A stretch of DNA of 64,000 nt from positions 1 to 64,000 of the forward strand of contig MPMI01000022.1 of NCBI GenBank assembly GCA_002238415.1. The letters are read 5' to 3'. This DNA is from Desulfurellaceae bacterium bin18. Lineage in GTDB: Bacteria > Desulfobacterota > Binatia > Bin18. The notes beneath the pieces are model-generated. The model had not been told where the DNA came from and did not search any database. It worked only from the letters and a program-made list of their open reading frames with translations. The stretch's first letter is position 1. Each line of letters starts with the position of its first letter. This document shows positions 62,986 to 64,000 of this stretch, piece after piece. The position numbers and the translations under genes are program-made.

Positions 62986-63765
62986 ATGGAGCTGCAAGAT
63001 ATCCTGTACGAAAAGCGTGGTCCGGCGGCCTGGATCACCCTTAATCGTCCGACCGTGCTGAATGCCCTCTCGCCCGCGCTGATCTGGAGTCTCAAGCAGG
63101 CCTGTACCGACGCGCAAGAGGATGCCCAGGTGCGGGCGGTGGTCTTCACCGGCGCGGGTCGGGGATTTTGTGCCGGCGCTGATATCAGCACCATGGAGCA
63201 CACACGTCTGGATGATTTTCGAACGTTTCTGCACGAGCTGGCGGCGACCTGGTCGTTGATCCGCACCCTGCCCAAGCCCACCATCGCGGCCATTAACGGC
63301 GTGGTCGTTGGCGCGGGCTTCGAGCTGACTCTGGTGTGCGATTTCCGCATTGCCGCAAGCACCGCCCGCATCGGGTCGGCCGAGGTCAATATCAACCAGC
63401 CCATGACCAACGGCTCCACGCATATCCTGCCCCGCCTGGTTGGCGAGACCAAGGCCAAGGAACTCGGCATGACGGGGGATATTATCGAGGCTACCGAGGC
63501 CGAGCGGATTGGCCTGCTCACCGCCTGCGTGGAACCGGATGCGCTCGAAGAGCGTGTCAACACCCTGGTCGATACCCTGGTCAGCCGTGGACCGATTGCC
63601 ATCTCCCAGGTCAAACAGTGCTTTGCCCGCAACCGGGACGTTGACATCGAGACGGCCATCATGGGCGAGAATGAAGCCGCGACCGCGTGCTTTTTATCGG
63701 CTGATCAACAAGAAGGCCTGCGGGCCTTTCGTGAAAAACGCGCTCCACGCTGGTCGGGTACATAA
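62986..63765 (+). CDS. Enoyl-CoA hydratase/isomerase family protein, second
   Basis: 259 aa from ATG 62986, AGGAGG upstream. FTGAGRGFCAGADIS and GVVVGAGFELTLVCDFRIA are the two oxyanion motifs. NINQPMTNGSTHILPRLVGE lies at the active-site loop. It belongs to the crotonase superfamily; the exact reaction is not clear. The VOC gene 31 bp downstream is probably in the same transcript. Confidence 0.88.
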   Translation: MELQDILYEKRGPAAWITLNRPTVLNALSPALIWSLKQACTDAQEDAQVRAVVFTGAGRGFCAGADISTMEHTRLDDFRTFLHELAATWSLIRTLPKPTIAAINGVVVGAGFELTLVCDFRIAASTARIGSAEVNINQPMTNGSTHILPRLVGETKAKELGMTGDIIEATEAERIGLLTACVEPDALEERVNTLVDTLVSRGPIAISQVKQCFARNRDVDIETAIMGENEAATACFLSADQQEGLRAFREKRAPRWSGT

Positions 63766-63796
63766 GGGCCGAGCGGAGGGCAAAAGGAGGCGGAAG

Positions 63797-64000
63797 ATGA
63801 AAATTCGCAACACCTCGCATATTGCCATTGGGGTCAGCAATATGGAGCAATCGCTCGCATTTTATCGTGACATCTTGGGGCTGCGGGTCACCCTGGACGA
63901 TCCGCAGGAGAATCCGGGCGGGGCGTTGGCCAAGCCGCGTCACGGAGTGTATCTGCGTTGGGACGACGGACCGGATGCCACTTTTCTCGTCCTGTCGGAG
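63797..64000 (+). CDS. VOC (glyoxalase/dioxygenase) family protein, N-terminal part
   Basis: 68 codons to the right edge, open throughout. MKIRNTSHIAIGVSNMEQSL and AFYRDILGLRVTL are the start of a VOC-fold protein, with the His of the metal site in TSHIAIGV. AAAGGAGG precedes the ATG. It could be a glyoxalase, methylmalonyl-CoA epimerase or ring-cleaving dioxygenase. Neighbouring CoA genes would fit an epimerase, but the rest of the sequence is needed. Confidence 0.85.
   Translation, partial: MKIRNTSHIAIGVSNMEQSLAFYRDILGLRVTLDDPQENPGGALAKPRHGVYLRWDDGPDATFLVLSE

Overview
The window looks like a chromosomal segment of an uncultured, GC-rich, Gram-negative heterotroph. An LPS-assembly lipoprotein (LptE), the flippase MurJ, YceD/RpmF/PlsX and lipobox proteins point to an outer membrane. 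The acyl-CoA chemistry (SCP2-type thiolases, DUF35 OB-fold partners, acyl-CoA dehydrogenase, crotonases, LLM flavoenzyme, dehalogenase) resembles soil or marine lineages such as Desulfobacterota, Binatota or Tectomicrobia, but the sequence alone does not fix the phylum. No rRNA, tRNA or CRISPR array was seen.

Layout. 1-5.6 kb (minus): greA, rimP, nusA, rnpM and the 5' part of infB, preceded by a thiolase plus zinc-ribbon OB protein pair. 5.6-11.1 kb: comF, purN, rnhC, mazG (plus), murJ (minus, convergent overlap with mazG) and rpsT. 11.1-13.9 kb: an accessory strip of palindromic repeats, duplicated blocks and toxin-antitoxin (TA) genes in various states of decay. 13.9-26.6 kb (minus): a long housekeeping run yceD-rpmF-plsX-fabD-fabG-acpP, glyA, nrdR-ribD-ribBA-ribH-nusB, leuS-lptE. 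fabH, fabF and ribE are not in it. 26.6-29 kb: another repeat, antitoxin remnants, an intact vapBC with its own promoter and operator, and a di-iron beta-lactamase-fold protein.

29-46 kb is a catabolic region: alpha/beta hydrolase, nitroreductase, homogentisate-dioxygenase-like cupin, LLM flavoenzyme; then a 6-kb block bracketed by 37-bp inverted repeats that carries an HxlR regulator, a molybdopterin oxidoreductase, an IS3-type transposase tail, a GST-like protein and a DhlA-like haloalkane dehalogenase; then a TetR regulator and an acyl-CoA dehydrogenase / thiolase / HMG-CoA-synthase-like-OB fusion / SDR cluster. 46-64 kb: monomeric isocitrate dehydrogenase, brnTA, a Sua5-type enzyme, the complete arginine-to-putrescine route via agmatine (speA, aguB, aguA), ligA, two crotonases, a GNAT protein, a ThDP enzyme, a nicotinate phosphoribosyltransferase and the start of a VOC protein.

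Three features stand out: (i) a recurring pattern of TA loci in which the toxin is deleted, truncated or mutated while the antitoxin survives; (ii) several compact operators readable by eye (brnTA, vapBC, higBA, HxlR, a TetR-type palindrome, and a doubled TACTCA-N6-TGAGTA element beside a gutted ATPase gene); (iii) three families of palindromic dispersed repeats, plus in-frame tandem duplications inside infB, nusA and murJ.
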